A stretch of 59,364 bases of DNA from Bacteroidota bacterium (GCA_017860345.1 JAFNAV010000011.1:1-59364), one strand, 5' to 3'. Positions 1 to 9,174 are shown, counted from the stretch's first letter. Program-made: numbers and translations. Notes: generated by a model not told the origin, from the letters alone.

Positions 1-2361
1 TTTCCTATTCGTATGTACGGCGTTCAGGCTGTGAAAGTGGAAGATCCGCAAACACACCTTACACCGAGAATTGCTATGCCTGCCGAATTAAAGCCTTTGC
101 AGAAATTTAATGTGAAGGTTGACGAAACAAACGGCAAAGCCATGACATATACCATTGCTGTGGTTGACGAAGGCTTGCTGGATCTGACTCGTTTCAAAAC
201 ACCCAATCCATGGGATGCATTCTATACCCACGAGGCTTTGGGAGTGCGTACCTGGGATTTATACAAGTACGTTGCCGGAGCGTTTACAGGTAAATTAGCC
301 GGACTTTATGCCATTGGTGGCGACCAGTATTTCGACCGCAAGGGCAAGGAAAACAACAATCGGTTCAAACCCGTCGTGCTGTTTCAGGGACCATTTTCTA
401 TTCCTGCCAAAGGTAGCCGCACACACACCTTCACCATGCCCAATTACGTCGGTTCGGTGCGGGTAATGGTCGTAGCCGGAAATCAGGGAGCTTACGGAGC
501 TGCCGAGAAAGCGGTACCTGTACGCCAGTCGCTGATGGTGCTTCCTACGCTTCCGCGGGTAATTAGCCCTACCGAAACGATAAAAGTGCCTGTGTCGGTT
601 TTTGCCATGAATAAGAATGTACGGAATGTTACCGTGCAGATTCAGGCCGACAGTAAATTTGTAGTGGCTGATGGTGCTACCCGTCGTTTATCATTCGACA
701 AAATAGGTGAAAAGATGACTGAGTTTACCCTCAAAATTAAGAATACAATCGGTTCGGGCAGAATTGTCATTAAAGCTGTTGCGGGCAAGGAAGTTTCAAC
801 TTCCGAAACGGTTCTCAACATTCGTTTGCCCAATCCTCCCGCTGCCAAAGTAATCACGGCAAGCGTACAACCGGGAGGTAGCTGGTCGCAAACCGTATCG
901 GCATTCGGAGTGCCCGGAACCAATACCGGTACAGTGGAAATTTCCCGGCTTTATCCTGTAAATCTGGAAAAACGGCTGCAATATCTTATTCAATATCCTC
1001 ATGGTTGCATTGAGCAAATTACTTCTGCAGCTTTTCCACAACTGTTTCTACCCGATTTAATGGATATGACCGATGTCCGCAAAGCCGAAATAGAGAGCAA
1101 TGTAAAAGCTTGTTTGTCAAAGCTGAAAAGTTATCAGCTTGTGAATGGCGGCTTTACTTATTGGCCCGGCGAAAGCAGTTATGTGTGCGACTGGGGAACC
1201 AACTATGCCGGACATTTTATGCTCGAAGCTCAGGCTAAAGGTTATCAGTTGCCTGTGGGATTGCTCAATACGTGGCTGTCTTATCAAACCCGCGAAGCCA
1301 ATAACTGGAAACCTTCGCGCAAGAATTACGGAACCGATATGATTCAGGCTTACAGGCTTTACACCTTGGCATTAGCCAAAAAACCTGCTATGAGTGCCAT
1401 GAATCTTATGCGGGAGACGGCCGAAATTGATCCGGCTGCTCTGTGGCGATTGGCTGCTGCTTATTGCATGGCCGGAAAACCTGATATAGGAGCTCAAATT
1501 GTGAGCGGAATTCCTGAAAAACCGCAGAAACGTGACGATTATTTCGGTACTTACGGTAGTTACGACCGCGACGAAGCCATGATCCTTGAAACTCTCGTGA
1601 TGCTCAAAAAACGTACGCAGGCTGATGCTTTAGCCCGCGATGTGGCTAACAGTCTTTCTTCCGACGAATGGTTAAGTACGCAAAGCGCAGCTTACATGTT
1701 GTTGGGAATATCAAAGTATGCCGGCGGAAATGGCAAAGGCGAAAATCTGGAATGCGATATCAGTATTGATAATAAAAATACAACGATTCATACACCTAAA
1801 GTGATGGCTCAATCGGCGATAAGCTTTGCGGGAGGTTATCACAAGAAAATTGCGATTAAAAACAAAGGGAAACAACCTTTGTATATTCGGGTTATAACAC
1901 AAGGCGTGCCACTGATGAACGGGCAGGAAGCGGTGTCTCAAAACCTGACAATGACTGCTTCGTACGCCGACATGAAAGGGCGGGCATTGAATCCGGTCGC
2001 AATCAAGCAGGGAACACAGTTCTATGTAACACTTACGGTAAAGCACCCCGGTATTCGTATGGATTACAATGATTTGGCAGTTTCAATGTTATTCCCTTCG
2101 GGTTGGGAAATTCTGAATGCCCGTATGGATAATATAAAAAGTGCAGCAATCAAAGCAGACGAGCCCGATTATCAGGACATTCGCGATGACCGTGTGTACA
2201 TGTATTTCAACCTTGCAAAAGGACAAACCAAAACTTTCAAAGTATTGCTGCAAGCCGCATATCTTGGAAAATATTATTTGCCTTCTATCCAGTGCGAAGC
2301 CATGTATGATAATTCAATAAGAGCTTATTCTAAAGGATATTGGGTTGAGGTGCTGAAGTGA
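1..2361 (+). CDS. Alpha-2-macroglobulin family protein, C-terminal part (5' end outside window)
   Basis: The reading frame is open from the first base, so this is the last ~786 residues of a protein that is usually 1,500-2,000 residues long. The thioester motif GCIEQ lies at fragment residues 335-339 (bases 1003-1017), with the reactive Cys at 336. It is preceded by bait/MG-type beta domains and followed by an alpha-helical (alpha/alpha toroid) domain and a C-terminal beta-sandwich. Bacterial homologues (YfhM type) are periplasmic or outer-membrane protease traps that covalently capture invading proteases. They are typically encoded beside PBP1C, as here (pbpC starts 756 bases downstream), although a toxin-antitoxin gene sits between the two. 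The stop is TGA and a hairpin follows within 10 bases. The family call is firm; the N-terminal signal cannot be seen. Confidence 0.93.
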   Translation, partial: FPIRMYGVQAVKVEDPQTHLTPRIAMPAELKPLQKFNVKVDETNGKAMTYTIAVVDEGLLDLTRFKTPNPWDAFYTHEALGVRTWDLYKYVAGAFTGKLAGLYAIGGDQYFDRKGKENNNRFKPVVLFQGPFSIPAKGSRTHTFTMPNYVGSVRVMVVAGNQGAYGAAEKAVPVRQSLMVLPTLPRVISPTETIKVPVSVFAMNKNVRNVTVQIQADSKFVVADGATRRLSFDKIGEKMTEFTLKIKNTIGSGRIVIKAVAGKEVSTSETVLNIRLPNPPAAKVITASVQPGGSWSQTVSAFGVPGTNTGTVEISRLYPVNLEKRLQYLIQYPHGCIEQITSAAFPQLFLPDLMDMTDVRKAEIESNVKACLSKLKSYQLVNGGFTYWPGESSYVCDWGTNYAGHFMLEAQAKGYQLPVGLLNTWLSYQTREANNWKPSRKNYGTDMIQAYRLYTLALAKKPAMSAMNLMRETAEIDPAALWRLAAAYCMAGKPDIGAQIVSGIPEKPQKRDDYFGTYGSYDRDEAMILETLVMLKKRTQADALARDVANSLSSDEWLSTQSAAYMLLGISKYAGGNGKGENLECDISIDNKNTTIHTPKVMAQSAISFAGGYHKKIAIKNKGKQPLYIRVITQGVPLMNGQEAVSQNLTMTASYADMKGRALNPVAIKQGTQFYVTLTVKHPGIRMDYNDLAVSMLFPSGWEILNARMDNIKSAAIKADEPDYQDIRDDRVYMYFNLAKGQTKTFKVLLQAAYLGKYYLPSIQCEAMYDNSIRAYSKGYWVEVLK

Positions 2362-2370
2362 AAACCACTT

Positions 2371-2410
2371 AACAAAGGTCGGTTTATTAAAATTAATCCG
2401 ACCTTTGTTG
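2371..2410 (+). terminator. Hairpin terminator after the alpha-2-macroglobulin gene
   Basis: A 12-bp perfect inverted repeat (2371-2382 with 2398-2409) starts 10 bases after the stop codon. Only a weak T-rich tail follows. Its right arm overlaps the TTG of the next promoter, so the end of one unit and the start of the next share sequence. Confidence 0.6.
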
Positions 2411-2438
2411 TACTTTAGTGAAACTATTGCTATATTTG
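2408..2438 (+). promoter_or_regulatory. Bacteroidetes-type promoter of the toxin-antitoxin gene
   Basis: TTG at 2408-2410 and TATATTTG at 2431-2438 are separated by 20 bases and match the Bacteroidetes -33/-7 consensus (TTTG and TAnnTTTG). Transcription would start only a few bases before the ATG at 2447, which gives an almost leaderless mRNA. Confidence 0.7.
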
Positions 2439-2446
2439 CATAAACT

Positions 2447-3091
2447 ATGAAAACAAGACGAACTATTCTTTTCTATAAAAGTTATTTTCAGGATTTTTTT
2501 ATTTTACAAAAAGATAGAGTAAAAGAAAAAATAATCTGGACATTGCAACTAATAGAAGAAATACCGATAATTCCTGAAATATATTTAAAGCACATTAAAG
2601 GTACAGATGGTTTGTATGAGATTCGCATTCAGCATGGCAATGATATTTTTAGGATATTTTGCTTTTTTGATAAGGGGAAATTGATTGTATTAGCTAATGG
2701 TTTCCAGAAAAAATCTCAAAAAACGCCTCAAAATGAAATAGAAGGGCACTTAAAATTAAATCAGAGTATGAAAACGAAAATAAATTTTGAAATGAATGAC
2801 AATATCTTAACATTAGAGCAGTTTAAAGAAAAGAATTACGGAAAGCGTGGAACCTTAGAGCGTAATAAACTCGAAGCTGGTTACGAAAGTTTTAAAGTAG
2901 GGGCATTGATACATGAAGCCAGAATTCATAAGGGTCTTACACAGGAGCAATTAGCTAAAAAGACAGGGACAACTAAATCTTATATCTCGAAAATTGAAAA
3001 TAATATCAAGGAGGTAAGACTTTCTACACTTCAAAAGATAGTCGAAACTGGTTTGGATGGTCATTTAGAATTAAGTATCAGACTATATTAA
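2447..3091 (+). CDS. Single-chain RelE/HigB-type toxin fused to an XRE (HigA-type) antitoxin
   Basis: Residues 1-107 resemble a complete Gp49-like/HigB toxin of the RelE fold. They contain the GTDGLYEIRI strand, a FRIFCFFDKGKLIVLANGF core, and the C-terminal KKSQKTPQNEIE segment with which such toxins normally end. Residues 108-214 resemble a complete HigA antitoxin with an XRE helix-turn-helix (LTQEQLAKKTGTTKSYISKI, about 164-183). No stop or frameshift separates them. An in-frame ATG at 2768 (MKTKINFEM) marks where a separate antitoxin would normally begin and could still be used internally. Family toxins cleave mRNA at the ribosome, and the antitoxin binds both toxin and promoter. Whether this fusion is active, autoinhibited or separately translated cannot be told. 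It lies between the alpha-2-macroglobulin gene and pbpC, which are otherwise usual neighbours. Confidence 0.85.
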   Translation: MKTRRTILFYKSYFQDFFILQKDRVKEKIIWTLQLIEEIPIIPEIYLKHIKGTDGLYEIRIQHGNDIFRIFCFFDKGKLIVLANGFQKKSQKTPQNEIEGHLKLNQSMKTKINFEMNDNILTLEQFKEKNYGKRGTLERNKLEAGYESFKVGALIHEARIHKGLTQEQLAKKTGTTKSYISKIENNIKEVRLSTLQKIVETGLDGHLELSIRLY

Positions 3092-3117
3092 ATGTAGCTT
3101 GTGTATATCGGGTGATA

Positions 3118-5517
3118 ATGGCTAAATCTTTTTTTAATCAATGTATTTACGGAATTAAACTTTGGTGTATCAAACACCGATTTGTATATCCTCATGCTCG
3201 TTTTTGGATAGCTATTGCCTTTTTTATTTTTCTGGTGTGGTTTACATTCTCGCTCCCCCGACCACTTTTTCCTCAAAAATATTCAACCATTCTCGAAGAT
3301 CGTAACGGCAATTTTCTTTCGGCACGTATTGCCGGCGATTATCAGTGGCGTTTTCCTGAATCGGACACCATTCCTTATAAGTTCATGGAGGCTGTTCGTT
3401 TGTTCGAGGATGAATACTTCCATTATCACCCGGGGGTCAATCCGGTGTCGTTTGTACGGGCAATGATTCAGAATATCAAGGCCAAAAAAGTGGTGAGCGG
3501 TGGCAGTACGCTTAGTATGCAGGTTATCCGCCTGAGTCTGAACAATCAGAACAGGAATGTTTGGGCAAAAATTCACGAGATGTTGCTGGCTTTTCGTTTA
3601 GAATTGGGTTACAGTAAGTCCGAAATTCTCAAACTTTATGCTTCTCATGCACCATTTGGAGGCAATGTTGTAGGGCTTGATGCTGCTGCCTGGCGTTATT
3701 TCGGGCGTTCGGCTTCTAAGCTTTCATGGGGCGAAACCACAGCTTTGGCAGTTTTACCCAATGCACCGGCTCTTATTTTTCCGGGCAAAAATCACCAGAT
3801 TTATCTCCGTAAAAGAAACCGTTTGTTAGATAAACTTTGTAAAAAAGGCATTATCGATGCTACCACCTGCGAACTTGCCAAGGCTGAACCATTGCCCGAT
3901 AAACCTAAGGCTTTACCCCAACTGGCACCTCATTTACTCAATAAACTAATCAATGATGGTGTCGTACAACAAACGATTCGTTCTACAATTTCTTTTGATA
4001 TTCAGGAGTTTACCATTAATACTGCGCGAAAATATATCCGTTACTATGCCGGGAATTATATCAATAACATAGCCATAGTGGTGATGGATACAAAATCGGG
4101 CGAAGTGCGGTCTTATGTGGGCAATGTGGATATCGAAGGCTTGCAAAACACGCCTTATGTAGATAATGTACTCGCTAACCGGAGCTCGGGGAGCATACTG
4201 AAGCCTTTTCTTTATGCCGCCATGCTCAACGAGGGCGAACTTTTGCCTTCGTCGCTGGTTTCGGATATTCCTACACATTTTGGAGCTTACGCCCCCGAAA
4301 ATTTCGAAAAAACTTATCAGGGAATGGTGCCAGCCGATGTAGCTTTGGCACATTCGCTCAATGTTCCGGCAGTACGCGAACTCGACCAGTATGGAGTGCT
4401 AAAGTTGCACCACATTTTGCAAAAAACAGGATTTACTTCGATAAACCGCACCCCCGATTATTATGGTTTATCGCTTATTTTGGGCGGAGCAGAGGTGAAT
4501 CTGCTCGAAGCCACGGCAGCCTATGCCGGTATGGGCAGGGCATTGCTCGGATATTTGGCGTCCGAGAAATATTATGCTGATAATTACCGGCAAGCCAGGA
4601 TGGTTAGTAATGATTATCCTACTGAAAACAAGGTGGTTTCGCCGCCTTTGGGTGCCGGAGCACTTTGGTACACACTCGAGGCACTCACCACTGTCAATCG
4701 TCCGTGGGGCGAAATAGGCTGGGATTTTTTTGCTTCTACTCATAAAATAGCGTGGAAAACCGGCACCAGTATCGGTTCACGCGACGCATGGTCTATTGGC
4801 GTTACGCCCGAATATACGGTAGGAGTGTGGGTGGGCAATTCTTCCGGCGAAGGTCGTCCCGGTCTCACAGGTGTTACTCACGCAGCTCCTGTTATGTTCG
4901 AGATTTTCAAACGATTGAAGCCTCAAATCTGGTTTCGTCAACCCAAACAGGATATGCAAAAAATAGCCGTGTGTAAACTGAGCGGTTTTCGTGCTACCGA
5001 CAAGTGCGAATCAGAAGAGCGTTGGGTACCAACCAATGGTGTTAAGGTAAAAGCCTGTCCTTTTCACAGTTCGGTTTTTCTGGATGAAACGGGCGTTTAC
5101 CGCGTTACGGGCGAGTGTTACCCGGTAAGCAAAATGCTTATCAGATCGTGGTTTGTGTTGCCGCCGGCGCAAGAGTATTTTTACAGGCAAAACCACCCCG
5201 AGTACACTCCATTACCTCCGTATCTGACAGGTTGTGCACCACACAATGAGCAAATGATGGACATTCTTGTACCCGATAACAACACAGCTGTATATATACC
5301 CAAAGGCATTGATGGTGAACAGGGTATGCTCGTTTTCGAGGCGGTGCACAGGCGTAAGGATGCCACCATTTTCTGGCATATCGACGACCAGTTTATCCGC
5401 ACTACGCACGGCATTCACAAAATAGAAGTTGCCCCAACCGTAGGAAAACATATCCTGCTAATAGAAGACGAAGAAGGTAATGTAGTGAAACGAAGATTTA
5501 AGGTGTTGAATAATTGA
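3118..5517 (+). CDS. pbpC: Penicillin-binding protein 1C (bifunctional glycosyltransferase/transpeptidase)
   Basis: It polymerises and crosslinks peptidoglycan at the outer face of the inner membrane. A membrane anchor lies at about residues 28-46. The GT51 glycosyltransferase follows, with the catalytic motif EDEYFHYHPG near residue 97 and GGSTLSMQVIR near 128. The transpeptidase has the active-site SILK (Ser ~359), SLN in the SxN position and KTGTS. A BiPBP-type C-terminal domain closes the protein. About 799 residues is the usual PBP1C length. I chose the ATG at 3118; an in-frame GTG two codons upstream (3112) is possible. It starts 26 bases after the toxin-antitoxin stop with no clear promoter between, so it may be co-transcribed with that gene. 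Confidence 0.95.
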   Translation: MAKSFFNQCIYGIKLWCIKHRFVYPHARFWIAIAFFIFLVWFTFSLPRPLFPQKYSTILEDRNGNFLSARIAGDYQWRFPESDTIPYKFMEAVRLFEDEYFHYHPGVNPVSFVRAMIQNIKAKKVVSGGSTLSMQVIRLSLNNQNRNVWAKIHEMLLAFRLELGYSKSEILKLYASHAPFGGNVVGLDAAAWRYFGRSASKLSWGETTALAVLPNAPALIFPGKNHQIYLRKRNRLLDKLCKKGIIDATTCELAKAEPLPDKPKALPQLAPHLLNKLINDGVVQQTIRSTISFDIQEFTINTARKYIRYYAGNYINNIAIVVMDTKSGEVRSYVGNVDIEGLQNTPYVDNVLANRSSGSILKPFLYAAMLNEGELLPSSLVSDIPTHFGAYAPENFEKTYQGMVPADVALAHSLNVPAVRELDQYGVLKLHHILQKTGFTSINRTPDYYGLSLILGGAEVNLLEATAAYAGMGRALLGYLASEKYYADNYRQARMVSNDYPTENKVVSPPLGAGALWYTLEALTTVNRPWGEIGWDFFASTHKIAWKTGTSIGSRDAWSIGVTPEYTVGVWVGNSSGEGRPGLTGVTHAAPVMFEIFKRLKPQIWFRQPKQDMQKIAVCKLSGFRATDKCESEERWVPTNGVKVKACPFHSSVFLDETGVYRVTGECYPVSKMLIRSWFVLPPAQEYFYRQNHPEYTPLPPYLTGCAPHNEQMMDILVPDNNTAVYIPKGIDGEQGMLVFEAVHRRKDATIFWHIDDQFIRTTHGIHKIEVAPTVGKHILLIEDEEGNVVKRRFKVLNN

Positions 5518-5572
5518 TTTATAGATACATAATCTCTAATACCTTTTGCAAAACAGAGCGTTTATGCCAGAT

Positions 5573-6925
5573 CTATTTAGCTATTGAAATTATTTTAAGT
5601 ATCTTACTCCGCAGTTCTGTTGCTTCAACATAAGCAGCTTTTTTATTTTTTCTAAAAGTATTAAAATGAAGTTGTCCGATTAGCTTTCTCGCACGTTTAT
5701 AGATGTTTAACGCCCATTTGCCCAATATAAACTGAAGAGGAATAAATAAGATGGCCGACCACCACGATACGCCACTTATTGAAATAAAAAGAGCAGTTTG
5801 CAACAAATAAAATAACGGAAAACTGATTAAGCTAATACCAAAATGCAATGAACTGTAAAATCCTCTGAACTCAACCCTCATGGCTTTTCGTATAGCTACC
5901 GGAGCAAAGAATGGTAGCAAATTCAAAGCAAGCCCTGCTATAAAAATCGGCGATATAAATAATAAGGCTATAAGCTTGATTATAAGATTTTTATTTGTTT
6001 GTCCATCTATGTCGAAGTTACGATAGTGCAGGTTATATTTCTTTTTTATAGCATCAAACTGTCGGATAACCATACATATTTCTTCAGTCAATAATGCATT
6101 TCCCTTTTCCAGAGCAACTAATCTTCCAGCAATTTCCTGACGGGCATGAAAACGGTTCACTGCATTGTCAGCTAATTGAAGTTCCTTAAGTACAGCGATA
6201 TTAGTCAGCCATGTAATGCTCTCAAATTCATTGTAGTATTGTTCTGAATTCAGATTCAGGGTAAGACTTTCGAGCCTGACTTTAAGCTCGTTTTTAATAT
6301 TATTTGTGGCAGTTACCGGATTTTCTCCGTATTCGGCCATATACCCGGTAATGCTGATAGGCTCTCCGAAATTGATTATGATCGGTGTGTTTGATTTTTC
6401 AAGATTTCCCATATCAATCCCAACAGGGATAATTTTCACATCACGACTTGTACCTAATCTTTCCTGAGCCGAAAATGCAACCCTGAAAATTCCCTTTACC
6501 AATGGTCTGAGTTTGCGTTCAAGTTCCTGATTTCCTTCGGGCATTATGCACATTGCGTTGTCGTGTTCGAGTACTTCAATACATTTTTCGAAAATCTCGG
6601 CATTTTTTCCCAACGTGGCATAACCATCTCTTATTCTGAATGCCGGCATAATCTTAAAAAAATAGAGCATAGATGCTATCATTTTTTGCTTGAACATATC
6701 AGAGCGAGCCAGAAAAACAGTAGCATAATGGTCGGGAGTAACGGAGGTTACTGCCAGCGCGTCCATCAAAGCATTCAGGTGGTTGGGGGCAAAAAGAACC
6801 GGACCCTTTTGAGGTATGTTTTCACTGCCAAGTATAATGTAATGGCTGTAAAAACGCTTGAAAGCCCAGCTTACGTATAATTTGCACAACTTATACGTGA
6901 ATGGTAAATCGTAAATTTTCGACAT
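5573..6925 (-). CDS. PlsC-like 1-acyl-glycerol-3-phosphate acyltransferase family protein
   Basis: This is a membrane-associated lysophospholipid acyltransferase. The catalytic region NHLNALMD (residues 48-55) has the His and Asp five residues apart, as in the NHPN-type branch of the LPLAT superfamily. The MPEGNQE block (~150-156) contributes to glycerol-phosphate binding. The C-terminal third is hydrophobic with two or three predicted membrane spans (about 310-400) and ends in a basic tail. It transfers an acyl group to a lysophospholipid or related acceptor; the exact acceptor is not evident. It converges with pbpC and is transcribed after the SBF transporter gene (25-base gap), so the two are probably an operon. 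Confidence 0.85.
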   Translation of the reverse strand: MSKIYDLPFTYKLCKLYVSWAFKRFYSHYIILGSENIPQKGPVLFAPNHLNALMDALAVTSVTPDHYATVFLARSDMFKQKMIASMLYFFKIMPAFRIRDGYATLGKNAEIFEKCIEVLEHDNAMCIMPEGNQELERKLRPLVKGIFRVAFSAQERLGTSRDVKIIPVGIDMGNLEKSNTPIIINFGEPISITGYMAEYGENPVTATNNIKNELKVRLESLTLNLNSEQYYNEFESITWLTNIAVLKELQLADNAVNRFHARQEIAGRLVALEKGNALLTEEICMVIRQFDAIKKKYNLHYRNFDIDGQTNKNLIIKLIALLFISPIFIAGLALNLLPFFAPVAIRKAMRVEFRGFYSSLHFGISLISFPLFYLLQTALFISISGVSWWSAILFIPLQFILGKWALNIYKRARKLIGQLHFNTFRKNKKAAYVEATELRSKILKIISIAK

Positions 6926-6950
6926 TTTTATGATTTCTGAAGATATTGCT

Positions 6951-7898
6951 TTATTGTGGAATTCTCTTGTGCCAGTAAAAGGCTATACTCAGTCCCGATA
7001 TGATATGCCATATTCCCCACCAGGCTGTAATAAAAAGCATACCGCCCAACTGCATATCATGAGGAAAAATCTTGGTATTGAAAAGCAGAACGAGCCCCAA
7101 TCCTGAATTTTGAATTCCGGTTTCGATGGTAAGCGTACGCCGGTCGGCCTCGGGCAATTTAAATATACTTGCCAGAGTGAAACCAGTGGTAAGAGCTAAT
7201 AGGTTGTGAATTAATACTATAAAAAATATAAGATAGATGTATTGAAGGAATAAATGCAGATTATTTGCAAATGCCATAACAATCATCAGAATAAAAAAAA
7301 GAATTGAAAGAATCTGAATAGGCTTTTTTAATTTTTCAGTAATTAATGGAAAGAAGCGGGCAAAAACTACTCCGGCCACTAATGGGATACCCAACAGAAT
7401 AAAAACAGTTTCAAACATTTGCCCGTTGTCAATTTCTAATGGTTGTAGCATTGAGTTTGCCCGCGAACTAATATATCTGGTATATAAGCCACCCCAAAAT
7501 GCAAAGTTAAATGGTGTGGTTATGGTGGCAATCAATGTTGTAGTTGCCGTTAGTCCCACCGATAATTCTGTGTTTGCCCGCGAAAACGACGACATAAAGT
7601 TGGATATATTTCCCCCCGGGCAAGCAGCCACAAGTATCATGCCCATAGCCACGGTAGGCGTTATGAAGCTGCTTAGAGCAATCACCAGTAAAAATGTCAT
7701 TAACGGTAATGCAACAACCTGTGAAATAAGACCGATAATAGTAGATTTTGGATTTTTGATTAAAGTGCTGAATTCTTTAGGTTTAATGCCCAGAGCAACA
7801 CCAAACATGATAAAACTCAGCACATTATTGATAACGTGCATACCCGATGCCGAAAAGTTGATTTTTATCGGATCGAGTTCAGATAAAGATTCGTACAT
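6951..7898 (-). CDS. Bile acid:sodium symporter (SBF) family transporter
   Basis: The 315-residue protein consists almost entirely of membrane helices (about 9-10). It carries family-typical segments: ACPGGNISNFMSSFSRANTELS in the first half, and TIETGIQNSGLGLVLLF and WGIWHIISG in the second. Members couple Na+ entry to uptake of organic anions; bacterial substrates range from bile acids to pantoate and pyruvate-like acids, and the substrate here is unknown. The ATG at 7898 leads directly into a short amphipathic stretch before the first helix. It is the upstream gene of a likely two-gene unit with the acyltransferase. Confidence 0.87.
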   Translation of the reverse strand: MYESLSELDPIKINFSASGMHVINNVLSFIMFGVALGIKPKEFSTLIKNPKSTIIGLISQVVALPLMTFLLVIALSSFITPTVAMGMILVAACPGGNISNFMSSFSRANTELSVGLTATTTLIATITTPFNFAFWGGLYTRYISSRANSMLQPLEIDNGQMFETVFILLGIPLVAGVVFARFFPLITEKLKKPIQILSILFFILMIVMAFANNLHLFLQYIYLIFFIVLIHNLLALTTGFTLASIFKLPEADRRTLTIETGIQNSGLGLVLLFNTKIFPHDMQLGGMLFITAWWGIWHIISGLSIAFYWHKRIPQ

Positions 7899-8117
7899 AA
7901 TCCTGTCTTTTAGATTTCTGTAGCAAAATTATAAAAATATTTCAATTACCCACAGTCAACAAGCTGAATGGTTGTGAAAGATATAAGGAGTAGTATTCTT
8001 TATCTGAGTCTTATGCGTGGATATAAAATGAAATGATATTTTTTTTAATAATACAATATTTCTCAATTATCCGTAAATGATTAATTTTGTACAAAATTCA
8101 TTTATACTACAAACAAA

Positions 8118-8936
8118 ATGATGAAAAAACTATTTTTATTAATGATAACCTGCACGCTTATTTTTTCGTCGTGCGAAAAAAACAATATGGAACCGGAAAT
8201 AAAATTTGAAACTACCGAAGGCACTTTTGTTGTGAAACTTTATCCTGAAACTCCCAAGCACAGAGATAATTTTGTAAAATTAGTTGATGCCGGATTTTAT
8301 AATGGCGTTTTGTTTCACAGGGTAATTGCCGATTTTATGATACAGGCGGGAGACCCCGATTCAAAAACTGCTACCAAAACTCAGGCGCTTGGTTCAGGCG
8401 ATGTACCTTATACCATTCCTGCCGAAATAGTGTATCCGAAATACTATCACAAAAAAGGCGCTTTGGCTGCTGCCCGTCAGGGCGATCAGGTGAATCCCGA
8501 AAGAGTATCCTCCGGGGCGCAATTTTATGTAGTGCAGGGTCATACTTTTACCGACCAACAGCTGGATTCGCTCGAGGCTAATAATCGCAAAAAACTGGAA
8601 GCTAAATTATTTGCTCAGTTATCAGAGGAGAAAAAAGATGAAGTAAAAAAATATCGTTTGGAACGCAATCAGGCAAAGTTAGACGAATTGAGGGACTCGA
8701 TGATAAAAGTTGTACAGGAAAAAATAAAACAAAATCCAGCGTATAAATTTACGGCAAGCCAGCGCGAAGATTATAAAACCAATGGAGGTACACCTCACTT
8801 AGATGGTGAATATACCGTATTTGGAGAGGTTATAAAAGGTTTTGATGTAATTAACCGTATATCAAAAACAGAAACCGGAAAATTCGACCGTCCTACCAAT
8901 AATATAAGGATTATTAGTGCCGAAAGGGTGAATTAA
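8118..8936 (+). CDS. Cyclophilin-type peptidyl-prolyl cis-trans isomerase, lipoprotein
   Basis: A lipoprotein signal (IFSSC, lipidated Cys19) places it in the envelope. The cyclophilin fold begins at about residue 28: IKFETTEGTFVVKLYPE, NFVKLVDAGFYNGVLFHRVI (with the catalytic Arg), MIQAGDP, and SSGAQFYVVQG. The fold is then interrupted by about 60 charged helical residues (~155-215) before the closing YTVFGEVIKGFDVI strand. This makes the protein about 270 residues instead of the usual ~170. It would assist folding of exported proteins. A -7 box TAATTTTG at 8082-8089 suits transcription from just upstream. ATG codons at 8118 and 8121 are both possible. Confidence 0.9.
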   Translation: MMKKLFLLMITCTLIFSSCEKNNMEPEIKFETTEGTFVVKLYPETPKHRDNFVKLVDAGFYNGVLFHRVIADFMIQAGDPDSKTATKTQALGSGDVPYTIPAEIVYPKYYHKKGALAAARQGDQVNPERVSSGAQFYVVQGHTFTDQQLDSLEANNRKKLEAKLFAQLSEEKKDEVKKYRLERNQAKLDELRDSMIKVVQEKIKQNPAYKFTASQREDYKTNGGTPHLDGEYTVFGEVIKGFDVINRISKTETGKFDRPTNNIRIISAERVN

Positions 8937-8976
8937 AAAAACTTATAAAATTGAGTTTTTGTTATAAGCTGGTTTA

Positions 8977-9026
8977 TAAGTTGCTTTCCGAAATTCAGCT
9001 ACTAATATCATCGGATAAGCAACTTA
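8977..9026. repeat. Long inverted repeat in the 3' untranslated region of the cyclophilin gene
   Basis: The arm at 8977-8990 pairs with 9012-9026, with a single unpaired base and a 21-base loop. It lies between the cyclophilin stop codon and the terminator at 9059. It lacks a T-run, so it is not itself an obvious terminator; it may be a stabilising 3' UTR structure. Confidence 0.4.
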
Positions 9027-9058
9027 ATCAATCCGATACCCTGCAAATACCCATAACG

Positions 9059-9085
9059 GGAGGTGATTTTTCACCTCCTTTTTTT
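9059..9085 (+). terminator. Rho-independent terminator after the cyclophilin gene
   Basis: A perfect 8-bp stem (GGAGGTGA with TCACCTCC) has a TTTT loop and is followed by seven T residues. Confidence 0.85.
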
Positions 9086-9166
9086 ATTTAAAATCCAATT
9101 AGAGAAAAATTTCTATAATTATTAGTCTTTTTGCCAAAAAAGCTCTTTTAAATGAACATAAAATAG

Positions 9167-9174
9167 TAATTTTG
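9167..9174 (+). promoter_or_regulatory. -7 box of the mutA promoter
   Basis: TAATTTTG matches TAnnTTTG and lies 36 bases before the mutA ATG. No clear -33 TTG is found at the usual 19-21 base spacing, so the call is tentative. Confidence 0.4.
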
